Source: Cognatishimia activa (GTDB taxonomy: Bacteria; Pseudomonadota; Alphaproteobacteria; Rhodobacterales; Rhodobacteraceae). From it: a DNA stretch of 64,000 nt. The stretch covers positions 1,364,001 through 1,428,000 of the forward strand of contig NZ_CP060010.1 of assembly GCF_017798205.1 (NCBI RefSeq). Reading direction: 5' to 3'. Shown piece after piece: positions 33,979-42,730 of this stretch. Position 1 is the stretch's first letter. Every line of letters begins with the position of its first letter. A program made the position numbers and the translations under genes. The notes beneath the pieces are model-generated. The model was not told the DNA's origin and did no database searches. It was given only the letters and a program-made list of their open reading frames with translations.

Positions 33979-36195
33979 TTAGTCGATGATCGCGTTCAGA
34001 GTCGCGCTTGGACGCATCACCGCTGCTGTCTTTACTGGATCGGTTTTATAGTAGCCGCCCAGATCCGCTGGCTTGCCTTGAGCGGCTGCCAGTTCAGACA
34101 CAATCGCATCTTCATTCGCCGCCAGCTTTTCCGCGATTGGCGCGAAATGCGCTGCCATATCGGCATCACCTGTCTGCGCCGCCAGAGCCTCGGCCCAGTA
34201 ACGCGCAAACCAGTAGTGGCTGTCGCGGTTGTCTGGCTCGCCCACCTTGCGGGATGGGGATTTGTTGTTGTCCAGAATGCCTTGCGTCGCGATCTCTGCT
34301 GCTGCGCCCAGAACACCCGCTTTCGCGTTGCCTTGCGCATCTGCGATGAAGTTCAGGCTTTCACCCAGCGCGCAGAACTCACCCATGGAGTCCCAACGCA
34401 GGTGGTTTTCTTCAACCAACTGCTGCACGTGTTTCGGAGCCGAGCCACCCGCGCCAGTTTCAAACAGACCGCCACCGTTCATCAGCTTGACGATGGACAG
34501 CATCTTGGCGGAGGTGCCCAGTTCCAGAATTGGGAAGAGGTCGGTCAGATAGTCGCGCAGCACGTTGCCGGTGATGGCAATGCTGTCGTTGCCAGCCGTG
34601 ATGGTTTCCAAGGACTGACGGGTCGCCTCACGTGGCGCCATGGTCAGGAATTTGTCGGCCACACCGGCGGCTTCCAGCGCAGGCTTAACGTACTCGATCA
34701 GCTGCGCATCATGCGCGCGGTTCGCATCCAGCCAGAAGATCGCCTCAGAGCCTGTCAGACGCTGACGGTCCATCGCCAGTTGGATCCAGTTCTCGATCGG
34801 TGCTTTCTTAACGGTGCAAGAGCGCCAGATGTCGCCTGCTTCCACGTCGTGGCTGTGCAGCGTCTCGCCATTGGCCAGAACGATGCGGATGGTGCCGTCC
34901 GCTGGGGCCTCAAATGTGGTTGGGTGAGAGCCGTATTCCTCAGCCTTCTGCGCCATCAGGCCGACGTTTGCGACTGCACCCGCTTTGGTCACGTCCAGCG
35001 CGCCATTGGCCTTAAAGAAGTTGATGGTCTCGTCATAAACGGTCGAGTAGCAGCGATCCGGGATCACGCAGTTGGTGTCGCCCTTATTGCCTGCTTCATC
35101 CCAGCCTTTGCCGCCCGCGCGGATGACCGCTGGCATAGAGGCGTCGATGATCACATCAGATGGCACGTGCAGGTTGGTGATGCCTTTGTCGGAATCCACC
35201 ATATACATGGACGGACGATCCAGCGCCGCGATCTCTGCTTTGATCGCATCGGCGTTGTCCAGTGTGTCGATGGCATCCAGAACCGCACCCAGACCAGAGT
35301 TCGGGGAACCGCCTGCCGCGGCAATAGCCTCACCATGCGCATCCCACACAGGGCCGAGCCAAGCTTTGACCGCGTGACCAAAGATGATCGGGTCAGAGAC
35401 CTTCATCATGGTGGCTTTCATGTGGAAAGAGAACATAGTGCCGTCGGCTTTGGTGTCCTCGATGGAACCGGCAAGGAAGGTCGCCAGAGCTTTGGCGGAC
35501 ATGAAGGTCGCATCTGCAATGGTGCCTTCGTCCAGCGGCCAGCCGTCTTTTAGAACGGTTGTACTGCCGTCTTTGCCGACGAATTCGATCTTCGCGTCAC
35601 CGGCTTGGGCTGCAGTGATGGTTGCAGAGACCTCATTCGCGTAGAAATCATTGCCCGGCATGGAAGAGACTTTGGTTTTGCTCTCAGCAACCCAAGCACC
35701 CATGGAATGCGGGTTGTTCTGCGCGTAGTTCTTAACGGCCTTCGCCGCGCGGCGGTCAGAGTTGCCTTCGCGCAGAACAGGGTTCACCGCGGAGCCTTTG
35801 ATCGCGTCATATTTCGCGCGGATCGCTTTTTCTTCGTCTGACTGAGGATCTTCCGGGTAGTCCGGCAGGGTGTAACCTTTTTCCTGCAGCTCGGTGATCG
35901 CGCCCACCAACTGTGGGACCGATGCCGAGATGTTTGGCAGTTTGATCACATTGGCTTCCGGTGTTTTCACCAGAGTGCCCAGTTCCGCCAGATCGTCAGA
36001 CTGCTGCAGGTCTGCGGGCAGGCTTTCTGGGAAGGTGGAAATGATGCGGCCCGCCAGGGAAATATCCTTGGTGCCAACGTTCAAACCTGCTGCAGAAGCA
36101 AAGGAACGGATGATGGGAAGAAGGGATGCAGACGCCAGCTCCGGCGCTTCGTCTACAATTGTATACAATACGTCTGGCTTCGATGTGTCGGTCAT
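33979..36195 (-). CDS. icd: Monomeric NADP-isocitrate dehydrogenase
   Basis: A 738-residue enzyme oxidising isocitrate to 2-oxoglutarate in the TCA cycle with NADPH formation. Length and motifs are those of the monomeric class rather than the dimeric 415-residue enzyme: opening [29 protein letters not shown]-like [27 protein letters not shown], and [19 protein letters not shown]. Cytosolic, single gene with own terminator, divergent from gap across a 347-base spacer. Confidence 0.96.
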   Translation of the reverse strand: MTDTSKPDVLYTIVDEAPELASASLLPIIRSFASAAGLNVGTKDISLAGRIISTFPESLPADLQQSDDLAELGTLVKTPEANVIKLPNISASVPQLVGAITELQEKGYTLPDYPEDPQSDEEKAIRAKYDAIKGSAVNPVLREGNSDRRAAKAVKNYAQNNPHSMGAWVAESKTKVSSMPGNDFYANEVSATITAAQAGDAKIEFVGKDGSTTVLKDGWPLDEGTIADATFMSAKALATFLAGSIEDTKADGTMFSFHMKATMMKVSDPIIFGHAVKAWLGPVWDAHGEAIAAAGGSPNSGLGAVLDAIDTLDNADAIKAEIAALDRPSMYMVDSDKGITNLHVPSDVIIDASMPAVIRAGGKGWDEAGNKGDTNCVIPDRCYSTVYDETINFFKANGALDVTKAGAVANVGLMAQKAEEYGSHPTTFEAPADGTIRIVLANGETLHSHDVEAGDIWRSCTVKKAPIENWIQLAMDRQRLTGSEAIFWLDANRAHDAQLIEYVKPALEAAGVADKFLTMAPREATRQSLETITAGNDSIAITGNVLRDYLTDLFPILELGTSAKMLSIVKLMNGGGLFETGAGGSAPKHVQQLVEENHLRWDSMGEFCALGESLNFIADAQGNAKAGVLGAAAEIATQGILDNNKSPSRKVGEPDNRDSHYWFARYWAEALAAQTGDADMAAHFAPIAEKLAANEDAIVSELAAAQGKPADLGGYYKTDPVKTAAVMRPSATLNAIID

Positions 36196-36542
36196 TGAAT
36201 TTTAGCCTTTCACCTGTCTCAGAAGGGGTTTGCAGCATTTAGGGAAAGCCCGCGCCGCATGGTCCAGTGTCACTCACGAGTCCCTAGGGCATGGTTTGCG
36301 CGCAGGGGACTCATTTGAGGCTGCTTTTAGAGGAAGCCCTTTCAAGGATCAATCTCTGAGATGCGACCAAATGCGCGCTTTTTGACGCGGTCCCCCCTTG
36401 GACAAGCGGATTTGACCGCGATCCCACTTGATTTTCCCTATTGTTAGCGGTAGCGGTTGCGCAAATTTGTTACCGCTAACACGGACCGCCGCGCATATTC
36501 ACCATCGATTGAGAGCGCTGCGACAAAACCGGAGAAGATACG
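36196..36542. other. 347-base spacer between icd and gap
   Basis: No gene seen. It must contain the icd promoter (left part) and the gap promoter. The gap-proximal end carries two LacI-type palindromes (36442-36481). Confidence 0.6.
36442..36481 (+). promoter_or_regulatory. Paired LacI-type operators upstream of gap
   Basis: TGTTACCGCTAACA (36468-36481) is a 14-base palindrome of form TGTTANCGNTAACA; TGTTAGCGGTAGCG (36442-36455) matches the same form except the last As. Their outer arms TGTTAGCGGTA and TACCGCTAACA are perfect complements. The form is what I recall for the LacI-family carbon regulator CceR/AkgR of Rhodobacter sphaeroides. It ends 61 bases before gap. Confidence 0.5.
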
Positions 36543-37544
36543 ATGACCCTGAATATCGCCATCAATGGCTTTGGTCGGATTGGCCGAAATGTACTGAGAG
36601 CAATCATTGAAAATGATGTGAGTGACGTGAATGTTGTAGCCATCAACGATCTGGCTCCGGCAGAGACTTTGGCGCATCTGCTGCGGTTTGACTCGGTCCA
36701 TGGTCGCCTGAATGCAGAGGTCACTGTCGAGGGCGACGTGATCAAAGTGGGCAACCAGTCGATCAAACTGACCGCGATCCGCAACCCTGAAGAGCTGCCT
36801 TGGGATGGCGTTGATATTGCCTATGAATGCACCGGCATCTTCACCGCGCGCGATAAAGCGGCGCTGCACCTGAAGAATGGCTCCAAACGTGTGTTGATCT
36901 CTGCCCCCGGCAAAGACGCAGATCGGACCGTAGTCTACGGTGTGAACCACGGCGACCTGACGGCGGATGATGTGATCGTGTCCAACGCGTCCTGTACGAC
37001 CAACTGCCTCGCGCCTTTGGCAAAGGTGATGGACGATAACTTCGGCATTAAAACCGGCTATATGACAACGATCCACGCCTATACCGGCGACCAGCCAACC
37101 CATGACGCGGCGCATAAAGACCTCTATCGCGCCCGTGCGGCGGCGATGAGCATGATCCCGACGTCCACCGGCGCAGCCCGTGCGATCTCTGAGGTTCTGC
37201 CGCATCTGAAAGGTCGCCTCGAAGGCTCCGCCATCCGCGTTCCAACTGCGAATGTCTCTTTGGTCGATCTGTCCTTCGTTCCAGAAAAAGCCGCGACCGT
37301 CGAAGCCATCAACGCGGCCGTCAAAGCCGCAAGCGAGGGCGCGCTGAAAGGCGTGCTGGCCTATGAAGATCGCCCGCTCGTGTCCATGGATTTCAACCAC
37401 GACGCCCATTCCTCCACATTTGCCTCGCCACAAACCAGCGTCACATCCGAAGGTCTCGTGCGTGTTGTCAGCTGGTATGACAACGAATGGGGCTTCTCTA
37501 ACCGCATGGTTGACACCGGCAAAGCCATGGGTGCGCTGCTGTAA
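36543..37544 (+). CDS. gap: Glyceraldehyde-3-phosphate dehydrogenase (type I)
   Basis: A 333-residue glycolytic/gluconeogenic enzyme. NAD-binding start IAINGFGRIGRNVLRA, catalytic Cys151 in SNASCTTNCLAPLA, base His178 (TTIHAYTGDQ) and the closing SWYDNEWGFSNRMVD. Single gene, ribosome site GGAGAAGA upstream, with LacI-type palindromes in the promoter region that suggest repression or activation according to carbon supply. Confidence 0.97.
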   Translation: MTLNIAINGFGRIGRNVLRAIIENDVSDVNVVAINDLAPAETLAHLLRFDSVHGRLNAEVTVEGDVIKVGNQSIKLTAIRNPEELPWDGVDIAYECTGIFTARDKAALHLKNGSKRVLISAPGKDADRTVVYGVNHGDLTADDVIVSNASCTTNCLAPLAKVMDDNFGIKTGYMTTIHAYTGDQPTHDAAHKDLYRARAAAMSMIPTSTGAARAISEVLPHLKGRLEGSAIRVPTANVSLVDLSFVPEKAATVEAINAAVKAASEGALKGVLAYEDRPLVSMDFNHDAHSSTFASPQTSVTSEGLVRVVSWYDNEWGFSNRMVDTGKAMGALL

Positions 37545-37595
37545 ACAGCGCATTCATCTTGCACAAAATACTCTGGGGGTGAGGCCGATCAGGCC

Positions 37596-37614
37596 GAGGG
37601 GGCAACGCCCCCTC
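37596..37614. terminator. Hairpin between gap and chrR
   Basis: Perfect 8-bp stem GAGGGGGC (37596-37603) / GCCCCCTC (37607-37614) with an AAC loop, in the spacer of a convergent pair. No T tract on the plus strand. Confidence 0.5.
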
Positions 37615-37622
37615 TCCTCAAC

Positions 37623-38273
37623 TTAAATCCGGAAAATCGGCTGGAAAATCCGCGGTATCAGCGAATGGAACCGCAAGGGTGCTCCGGTGGCTGCCAGACA
37701 AATACAGGCCTCGCCTTTGTCCGCGATCGGAGCATGATCCAGATCGTCTCCGGCGATCTCGACGTCACCGACGCCAAAGCGGCCCGTTTCATCGCTAAAC
37801 GATCCCTGCAGAACCAGCGTCAGTTCGATGCCGCGATGTCCGTGCTCGGGCACAGCTTCGCCCGCCGGGATATATAGCAGGCGCACCGATCCTGATGCAT
37901 CGGAATGCAGAATCGATTGACGCACTCCAAATCCGACAGCCTTCCACTTGGGCGGTTTTCCTTTCAGCGCCGCCATTACAGGGGCCGGAAACACGCCCGA
38001 TTTCGAATAGACGGGTGCGTCTGGTTTTGCCGGGCTATCAAGCATCGACATTACGTCAGATTTACAATCCGCGGAAATGTCCTGCGCCATAGAGCACTCC
38101 ATAACGGCCCCACCAGCTGCTTCATGCGCAGTAAGACGCGCACGGCATTCGTCGCACATGGACACATGTGCCGCGACAACCAGCGAATAATGCCAGTCCA
38201 GCGAACCGGCGGCATAGGCGGCCAAGAGCGGTTCGGAAATGTGATGTGTGATGTCCTGAGAGAATGAGGTCAT
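37623..38273 (-). CDS. chrR: ChrR, zinc cupin anti-sigma factor
   Basis: A 216-residue anti-sigma factor that holds RpoE inactive until singlet oxygen or related stress. N-terminal anti-sigma domain with the zinc site His36-x3-Cys40-x2-Cys43 (AHVSMCDEC) plus an N-terminal His, and a C-terminal cupin domain (about 110-205) with EHGHRGIELTLVLQG and LDHAP metal ligands. This matches the two-domain ChrR of Rhodobacter sphaeroides. Its start overlaps the rpoE stop by 4 nt (ATGA). Confidence 0.93.
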   Translation of the reverse strand: MTSFSQDITHHISEPLLAAYAAGSLDWHYSLVVAAHVSMCDECRARLTAHEAAGGAVMECSMAQDISADCKSDVMSMLDSPAKPDAPVYSKSGVFPAPVMAALKGKPPKWKAVGFGVRQSILHSDASGSVRLLYIPAGEAVPEHGHRGIELTLVLQGSFSDETGRFGVGDVEIAGDDLDHAPIADKGEACICLAATGAPLRFHSLIPRIFQPIFRI

Positions 38274-38824
38274 GGGCTTCTCAAGTCCTTGAGTTCATGT
38301 CGCAGCTTCTCCAGCCCCAGTCGGATGCGCGATTTGATTGTTCCTAATGGCAGACCAGTCTCGGCCTTGATTTCTGCGTGGGTCAGATCGCCCAGATAGG
38401 CTTTCTCGACCATTTCCCGTTGGCCAGGTTTGAGGCGCGCCAGAGCCTGGCGCAACTGTTGCGCTTCTTGATCCAAGGCGATGATCTGACTTGCGTCTTC
38501 ATCCGTGGAGTCCGGCGGTTTCAGTTCTTCGGGGACCGGGCGGCTTTCGCGGCGGATAATGTCGATCTGCCGGTTGCGTGCCACTTGATAGATCCAGCTG
38601 CTGACTTGAGCCCGTTGCGGATCAAAAAGATGCGCCTTGCGCCAGACCGTCAGCATGACGTCCTGCACGATCTCTTCGGCCTGAGCGTTGCCCGTGCCGG
38701 ATCGCATCACAAAGCCCTTCAGTCGCGGCGCATAATAATCGAACAACAGACCAAAGGCCGCTTTGTCGCGCGCATCGCGCACGGCAATCATCCAGCCAGT
38801 TTGATCCGAGTAGCCTTTCGCCAC
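38270..38824 (-). CDS. rpoE: RpoE, ECF sigma factor (singlet-oxygen type)
   Basis: A 184-residue ECF sigma factor. Region 2 includes AEEIVQDVMLTVWRKAHLFD and SSWIYQVARNRQIDIIRR; region 4 includes LTHAEIKAETGLPLGTIKSR. With chrR it forms the pair known from Rhodobacter sphaeroides. The frame is open upstream to 39001, but the sigma-E promoter (38924-38951) would start transcription near 38917. I therefore prefer the GTG at 38824, which has AAGGG 5 nt upstream and gives the usual length. An ATG at 38917 would make an almost leaderless 215-residue form and remains possible. Confidence 0.9.
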   Translation of the reverse strand: MAKGYSDQTGWMIAVRDARDKAAFGLLFDYYAPRLKGFVMRSGTGNAQAEEIVQDVMLTVWRKAHLFDPQRAQVSSWIYQVARNRQIDIIRRESRPVPEELKPPDSTDEDASQIIALDQEAQQLRQALARLKPGQREMVEKAYLGDLTHAEIKAETGLPLGTIKSRIRLGLEKLRHELKDLRSP

Positions 38825-38923
38825 GACTGCCCTTTTGTCCTTTGAAGACTCGACGCCCGCTGGCGCAATCTGGGCGCCCTCAAGGTCTTTGGTCTTTATT
38901 TGGTCCAAGGTCAGCATATCGAG

Positions 38924-38951
38924 ATTACGCAATGGGTGAAGTCTCGGATCA
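38924..38951 (-). promoter_or_regulatory. Sigma-E promoter of rpoE-chrR
   Basis: On the minus strand, TGATCC (38951-38946), exactly 18 nt, then TAAT (38927-38924). This fits the RpoE (ECF11) promoter TGATCC-N18-TAAN known from Rhodobacter sphaeroides and implies autoregulation. Confidence 0.7.
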
Positions 38952-38978
38952 AAAAACTTTAAAATCTCTGGCCAAATG

Positions 38979-39006
38979 TGATCCAGCCTACGGCGGCGCA
39001 CGTAAA
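38979..39006 (+). promoter_or_regulatory. Sigma-E promoter of the amine oxidase-Cfa operon
   Basis: TGATCC (38979-38984), exactly 18 nt, then TAAA (39003-39006), 26 bases before the operon's first start codon. It is back to back with the rpoE promoter, 27 bases apart. Confidence 0.7.
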
Positions 39007-39031
39007 TTCCGAAAGCAGAACCGGAGCTTAC

Positions 39032-40324
39032 ATGTCTTTTGACCTTCCTTCATCACTTCGCCAACGTATCGCTATTGTAGGGGGCGGGATCTCGGGCATG
39101 GCTGCGGCGTATGAATTGGCCGATCAGTTTCACGTCACTCTGTATGAGGGCGAGACATCGCTCGGCGGTCATGCGCGCACGGTTGTTGCGGGGCGCAACG
39201 GGGATCAGCCGGTGGATACGGGCTTCATCGTGTTCAACTATGTAAACTACCCGCATCTGACACGCATGTTTCAGGATCTGGATGTGCCGGTCGAGAAATC
39301 CGACATGAGCTTTGGCGCCACGATTGACGGCGGTCGCATCGAATATGGCCTGCGCAGCCTGAACGCATTGACGGCTCAGAAGCAAAATCTGGCCCGCCCG
39401 TCCTATTACCGCATGGTGCGCGACATCTTTAGGTTCAACGCGCAGGCCGAAGCCTTGGCCAAAACGGATGACGTCACCATTGGCGATCTGATCCGCGAGA
39501 TGAATTTGGGCGAGTGGTTCCGCCGGTATTACCTGATGCCGATTTGCGGTGCGATCTGGTCTACGCCTGCAACCGAGATCGACGCCTTCCCGGCAAAATC
39601 CTTGGTGCAGTTCTTCCGCAACCATGCCTTGCTCAGCCACAAGGGTCAGCATCAATGGTGGACAGTCTCGGGCGGCTCGACATCCTATGTGACCCGCCTG
39701 CGCGCAAACCTCGTTGCGCGGGGCGTCGATATTCGTGAAGGCAGCTCGGTTGAGGCCGTGCGCCGTGTTCAGGGCAGTGTGATTGTCTCGTCCAAGGGAT
39801 CGGAAGCGGAAAGCTTCGATCAGGTGGTCATGGCCTGCCACAGCGACGATGCGCTTCGGTTGCTGACAGATGCGAGCATGGATGAGCGCACGGCCTTGGG
39901 GAACCTGCGTTATCAGGATAACCACATGATCCTGCATTGTGACGAAGCTCAGATGCCAATGCGGCGGGCGTGTTGGTCGTCCTGGGTGTATAAGGCCGAT
40001 CTGGTGGATGAACGTGCCGAGATCGGCGTGACCTATTGGATGAACAAACTGCAGAATATCCGCGAAGACGATCCGATGTTTGTGTCCCTTAACCCAGCTA
40101 CTCCCGTCCGCGAAGAACTGATCTATGATCAGAAAATGTTCAGACATCCGGTGTTTGATGGTGCCGCCCTGAAAGCTCAGCGCGCCATTGCTGACATACA
40201 GGGTATGCGCAACACATGGTTTGCGGGTGCCTATCTGCGGCATGGCTTCCACGAGGACGGTTTCGCCAGCGCCATGCGTGTGGCGCGGGCGATGACTTCG
40301 CAGAAAATGGCGATGGCCGCATGA
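39032..40324 (+). CDS. FAD-dependent amine oxidase-like protein
   Basis: A 430-residue NAD(P)/FAD-binding protein with the dinucleotide motif IAIVGGGISGMAAAYEL (about 12-28), LYEGETSLGGHARTV, and the C-terminal FAD-binding AGAYLRHGFHEDGFASAMRV. Such proteins stand next to DUF1365 and Cfa-like genes in many proteobacteria. The related Rhodobacter sphaeroides genes are sigma-E targets, some of which make methylated and furan fatty acids. Start at 39032 (MSFDLPSS, GGAG upstream) because an earlier ATG at 38978 overlaps the promoter. Redox step on fatty acyl chains is inferred. Confidence 0.85.
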   Translation: MSFDLPSSLRQRIAIVGGGISGMAAAYELADQFHVTLYEGETSLGGHARTVVAGRNGDQPVDTGFIVFNYVNYPHLTRMFQDLDVPVEKSDMSFGATIDGGRIEYGLRSLNALTAQKQNLARPSYYRMVRDIFRFNAQAEALAKTDDVTIGDLIREMNLGEWFRRYYLMPICGAIWSTPATEIDAFPAKSLVQFFRNHALLSHKGQHQWWTVSGGSTSYVTRLRANLVARGVDIREGSSVEAVRRVQGSVIVSSKGSEAESFDQVVMACHSDDALRLLTDASMDERTALGNLRYQDNHMILHCDEAQMPMRRACWSSWVYKADLVDERAEIGVTYWMNKLQNIREDDPMFVSLNPATPVREELIYDQKMFRHPVFDGAALKAQRAIADIQGMRNTWFAGAYLRHGFHEDGFASAMRVARAMTSQKMAMAA

Positions 40325-41064
40325 GTCACTGGCCCGAACATATCGCGGCCCGCACGGTGCATCGGCGCAAGGGATCTGGCGCTCGCACGTTCAGCTACAA
40401 CGTGGACTTCGTGATGATCGATCCGAAGGCGACGAAGGGGCCAGCGTTGTTCTCGCGCAACCGGTTCAATCTGTTGTCTGTGTGGGATCGCGACCACGGC
40501 GGTCAACGAGGGTCCGGCAGCGGGCTTGCTTGGGCCGAGCAGGTCTTTGATGACCATTGCGTGCGGTCTGAGCAGATCCTGTTGCTCACGCAACCGCGGT
40601 TCTTGTGGGTGGGTTTTAATCCAGTCAGTTTCTGGCTCGCGATGCGAAATGGCGCGCTTGTCGGCGCGATTGCAGAGGTCAACAACACGTTCGGAGACCG
40701 GCACAACTATCTTTGCGTGCCAGAGGGTTCAGTGATCTCGCCCGACGCTACTTTGTCGGCCAAGAAGCAAATGCATGTTTCACCGTTTCAAGAGGTGTCC
40801 GGAGAGTATCTCTTCAATTTCAACATCTTGGCCGAAAAGCTCTCGATCAAGATCAACTTGTCTGAGGACGGGGCCGGGTTCTTTGCAAACCTCGCAGGAC
40901 ATCGTGCGCCACTGCGGTCGCGTACAATTCTTGGCTTGCTGTTCAAGCGTCCATTTGGGGCTTTGCGCACAATTGTGCTTATCTATTGGCAGGCTTTGAA
41001 GCTTAAGCTCCAAGGCGAAACCTACCGACCGCGCCCTGCGCCGCCCCAAGAGGAGATCTCGTAA
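40321..41064 (+). CDS. DUF1365 protein of the Cfa operon
   Basis: A 247-residue protein of the DUF1365 family. Characteristic segments: RTFSYNVDFVMID, LTQPRFLWVGFNPVSFWL and FGDRHNYLC, followed by KQMHVSPF. Function not established; it is consistently found with cyclopropane-fatty-acid-synthase-like enzymes, pointing to lipid modification. The start overlaps the previous stop (ATGA), and its own stop overlaps the next start by one base (TAATG). Confidence 0.85.
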   Translation: MSHWPEHIAARTVHRRKGSGARTFSYNVDFVMIDPKATKGPALFSRNRFNLLSVWDRDHGGQRGSGSGLAWAEQVFDDHCVRSEQILLLTQPRFLWVGFNPVSFWLAMRNGALVGAIAEVNNTFGDRHNYLCVPEGSVISPDATLSAKKQMHVSPFQEVSGEYLFNFNILAEKLSIKINLSEDGAGFFANLAGHRAPLRSRTILGLLFKRPFGALRTIVLIYWQALKLKLQGETYRPRPAPPQEEIS

Positions 41065-42221
41065 TGCCAATTTTGAAAGCGGCGATTCAGAAAGAGTTCT
41101 TAGCGACCTGTGAGAAACTGGAATACGGCCGGTTGCGCCTGAAGACGCCAGAAGGTGCGTTTTTCAACTTCGGGGACAGTGGGCCTGAGGCAGAGATGCA
41201 CATCCACGACTGGTCTGTGGTGACCTCACTTGCCGCGCGCGGAGATGTGGGCATGGGCGAGACCTATATCGCGGGGCTTTGGGACACGCCGTCGATTGAG
41301 ACGCTGGTGTCGGTTGCGATCAAGAACATGGAACTGTTTCGCAACTTTGCCTATCCGACGTCCTTCAACCGCATCAAATTCCTGATCGTCGACCGCATCC
41401 TGCGCGCCAATTCCCGCATCGGCGCGGCGCGTAACATCAAGGCCCACTACGATGTTGGCAACGAGTTCTATCAGCTTTGGCTCGATCCCAGCATGACCTA
41501 TTCGTCAGCCATTTTTGACGGAGGCGATAACGATCTGGAAACCGGGCAGAAGAAAAAATACGACCGCGTATTGTCCAAACTCAGCTCTGGTGAGAGCGTG
41601 CTGGAAATCGGGTGCGGCTGGGGAGGCTTTGCCGAACGCGCCGCCGATCAGGGCCGCTTTGTGACGGGTCTGACCATTTCGCCCAGCCAGCACGGCTTTG
41701 CCGACGCACGTCTCGACGGGCGGGCGCAGATCAATCTGCAGGACTATCGTGAGACGCAAGGCACCTTCGACAACATCGTGTCCATCGAGATGATCGAGGC
41801 CGTGGGCGAGCGCTATTGGCCGAGCTATTTCGCGACGCTCAAACGCAGCCTGTCGGAGTCGGGCAAGGCCGTCGTTCAGGCGATCACGGTGCCGGACCAC
41901 TACTTTGACCTCTATCGCAGCGGCAGCGACTTTATTCGCCAATACACCTTTCCTGGCGGCATGTTGCTGTCGGATGCCGTGATCTCGGATCAGGCGCGCC
42001 AGGCTGGGTTGAAGGTCACTGACAACTTCGCCTTTGGTCAAAGCTACGCAGAGACCTGCCGGCAATGGGCCCAAAGGCTACGTGCACAGACCGACCGCAT
42101 CATCGGTTTGGGGCACAATGATGCGTTCATTCGTAACTGGATGTTTTACCTAGAAATCTGCGCCGCGTCCTTTGCCGTTGGCCAAACGGACGTCGTGCAA
42201 GTGGAGATTGAGCATGCTTAG
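41064..42221 (+). CDS. Cyclopropane-fatty-acid-synthase-family methyltransferase
   Basis: A 385-residue SAM-dependent enzyme that transfers a methyl or methylene group to unsaturated acyl chains of phospholipids. N-terminal lipid-binding part about 1-110, then the catalytic domain with HYDVGNEFYQLWLDPSMTYS and the SAM motif VLEIGCGWGGFAERAADQG. In Rhodobacter sphaeroides related sigma-E targets include a Cfa enzyme and the furan-fatty-acid methylase; I cannot tell which this is. Third gene of the sigma-E operon. Confidence 0.88.
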   Translation: MPILKAAIQKEFLATCEKLEYGRLRLKTPEGAFFNFGDSGPEAEMHIHDWSVVTSLAARGDVGMGETYIAGLWDTPSIETLVSVAIKNMELFRNFAYPTSFNRIKFLIVDRILRANSRIGAARNIKAHYDVGNEFYQLWLDPSMTYSSAIFDGGDNDLETGQKKKYDRVLSKLSSGESVLEIGCGWGGFAERAADQGRFVTGLTISPSQHGFADARLDGRAQINLQDYRETQGTFDNIVSIEMIEAVGERYWPSYFATLKRSLSESGKAVVQAITVPDHYFDLYRSGSDFIRQYTFPGGMLLSDAVISDQARQAGLKVTDNFAFGQSYAETCRQWAQRLRAQTDRIIGLGHNDAFIRNWMFYLEICAASFAVGQTDVVQVEIEHA

Positions 42222-42729
42222 ACTGCCTGGTTTCAAGTCCCAATCCATCACGGATTACATCGGCACTACGCCGGTGTTTGACATTCGTACACATCTGAAC
42301 GGACCGCTGATCTCGGAAGGGATGATCTATGGTCCAACGGGCAAGGTCGTGTCCCGGTTCGTGGCCGACATGCACGGGAGTTGGTCCGGCGCGACCGGCC
42401 GTTTGCAAGAGAATTTTGTCTATGCAAGCGGCTTGCGGCAGGATCGCGAGTGGCGTCTGACAGAAAGCAACGATGGCAGCATTATCGCGGATGCCGATGA
42501 TCTGGTGGGCCAAGGCTATGGGCGCGCCGAGGGTTGTGCGTTTCAGATGAAATATAAAATCCGTTTGCCCCAAGACGCCGGCGGCCATGTCCTAAGCGTT
42601 GTGGACTGGATGTATCTGGTGGACAACGGAACCATCCTTAACCGCTCGCAAATGCGGAAGTTCGGCGTGAAGGTGGCCGAGCTCGTCGCCACCATGCGCC
42701 CTGTGCAGGCGGACCAGATCGCAGCTTAA
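42214..42729 (+). CDS. DUF3833 protein
   Basis: A 171-residue protein resembling DUF3833: FDIRTHLNGPLISEGMIYG, LQENFVYASGLRQDREW and ADDLVGQGYGRAEG. Many relatives are lipoproteins; this one has no lipobox at the chosen start (42214, GGAG upstream, 8-nt overlap with the preceding gene). Last gene of the sigma-E operon; its stop is 1 base from the convergent binding-protein gene. Function unknown, presumably lipid related. Confidence 0.75.
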   Translation: MLRLPGFKSQSITDYIGTTPVFDIRTHLNGPLISEGMIYGPTGKVVSRFVADMHGSWSGATGRLQENFVYASGLRQDREWRLTESNDGSIIADADDLVGQGYGRAEGCAFQMKYKIRLPQDAGGHVLSVVDWMYLVDNGTILNRSQMRKFGVKVAELVATMRPVQADQIAA

Positions 42730-42730
42730 C

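Noticed and set aside
34078-35553. 491-codon open frame antisense to the isocitrate dehydrogenase gene
   Set aside because: Composition is typical of an antisense shadow (Arg/His/Val-rich, no motif), while the opposite strand encodes a full-length, conserved enzyme.
38825-39001. 59-codon N-terminal extension of RpoE
   Set aside because: It runs through the sigma-E promoters and past the inferred transcription start; conserved sigma sequence begins only after the GTG at 38824.
39053-40252. 399-codon open frame antisense to the amine oxidase gene
   Set aside because: Antisense shadow of a clear FAD protein; no ribosome site or domain.
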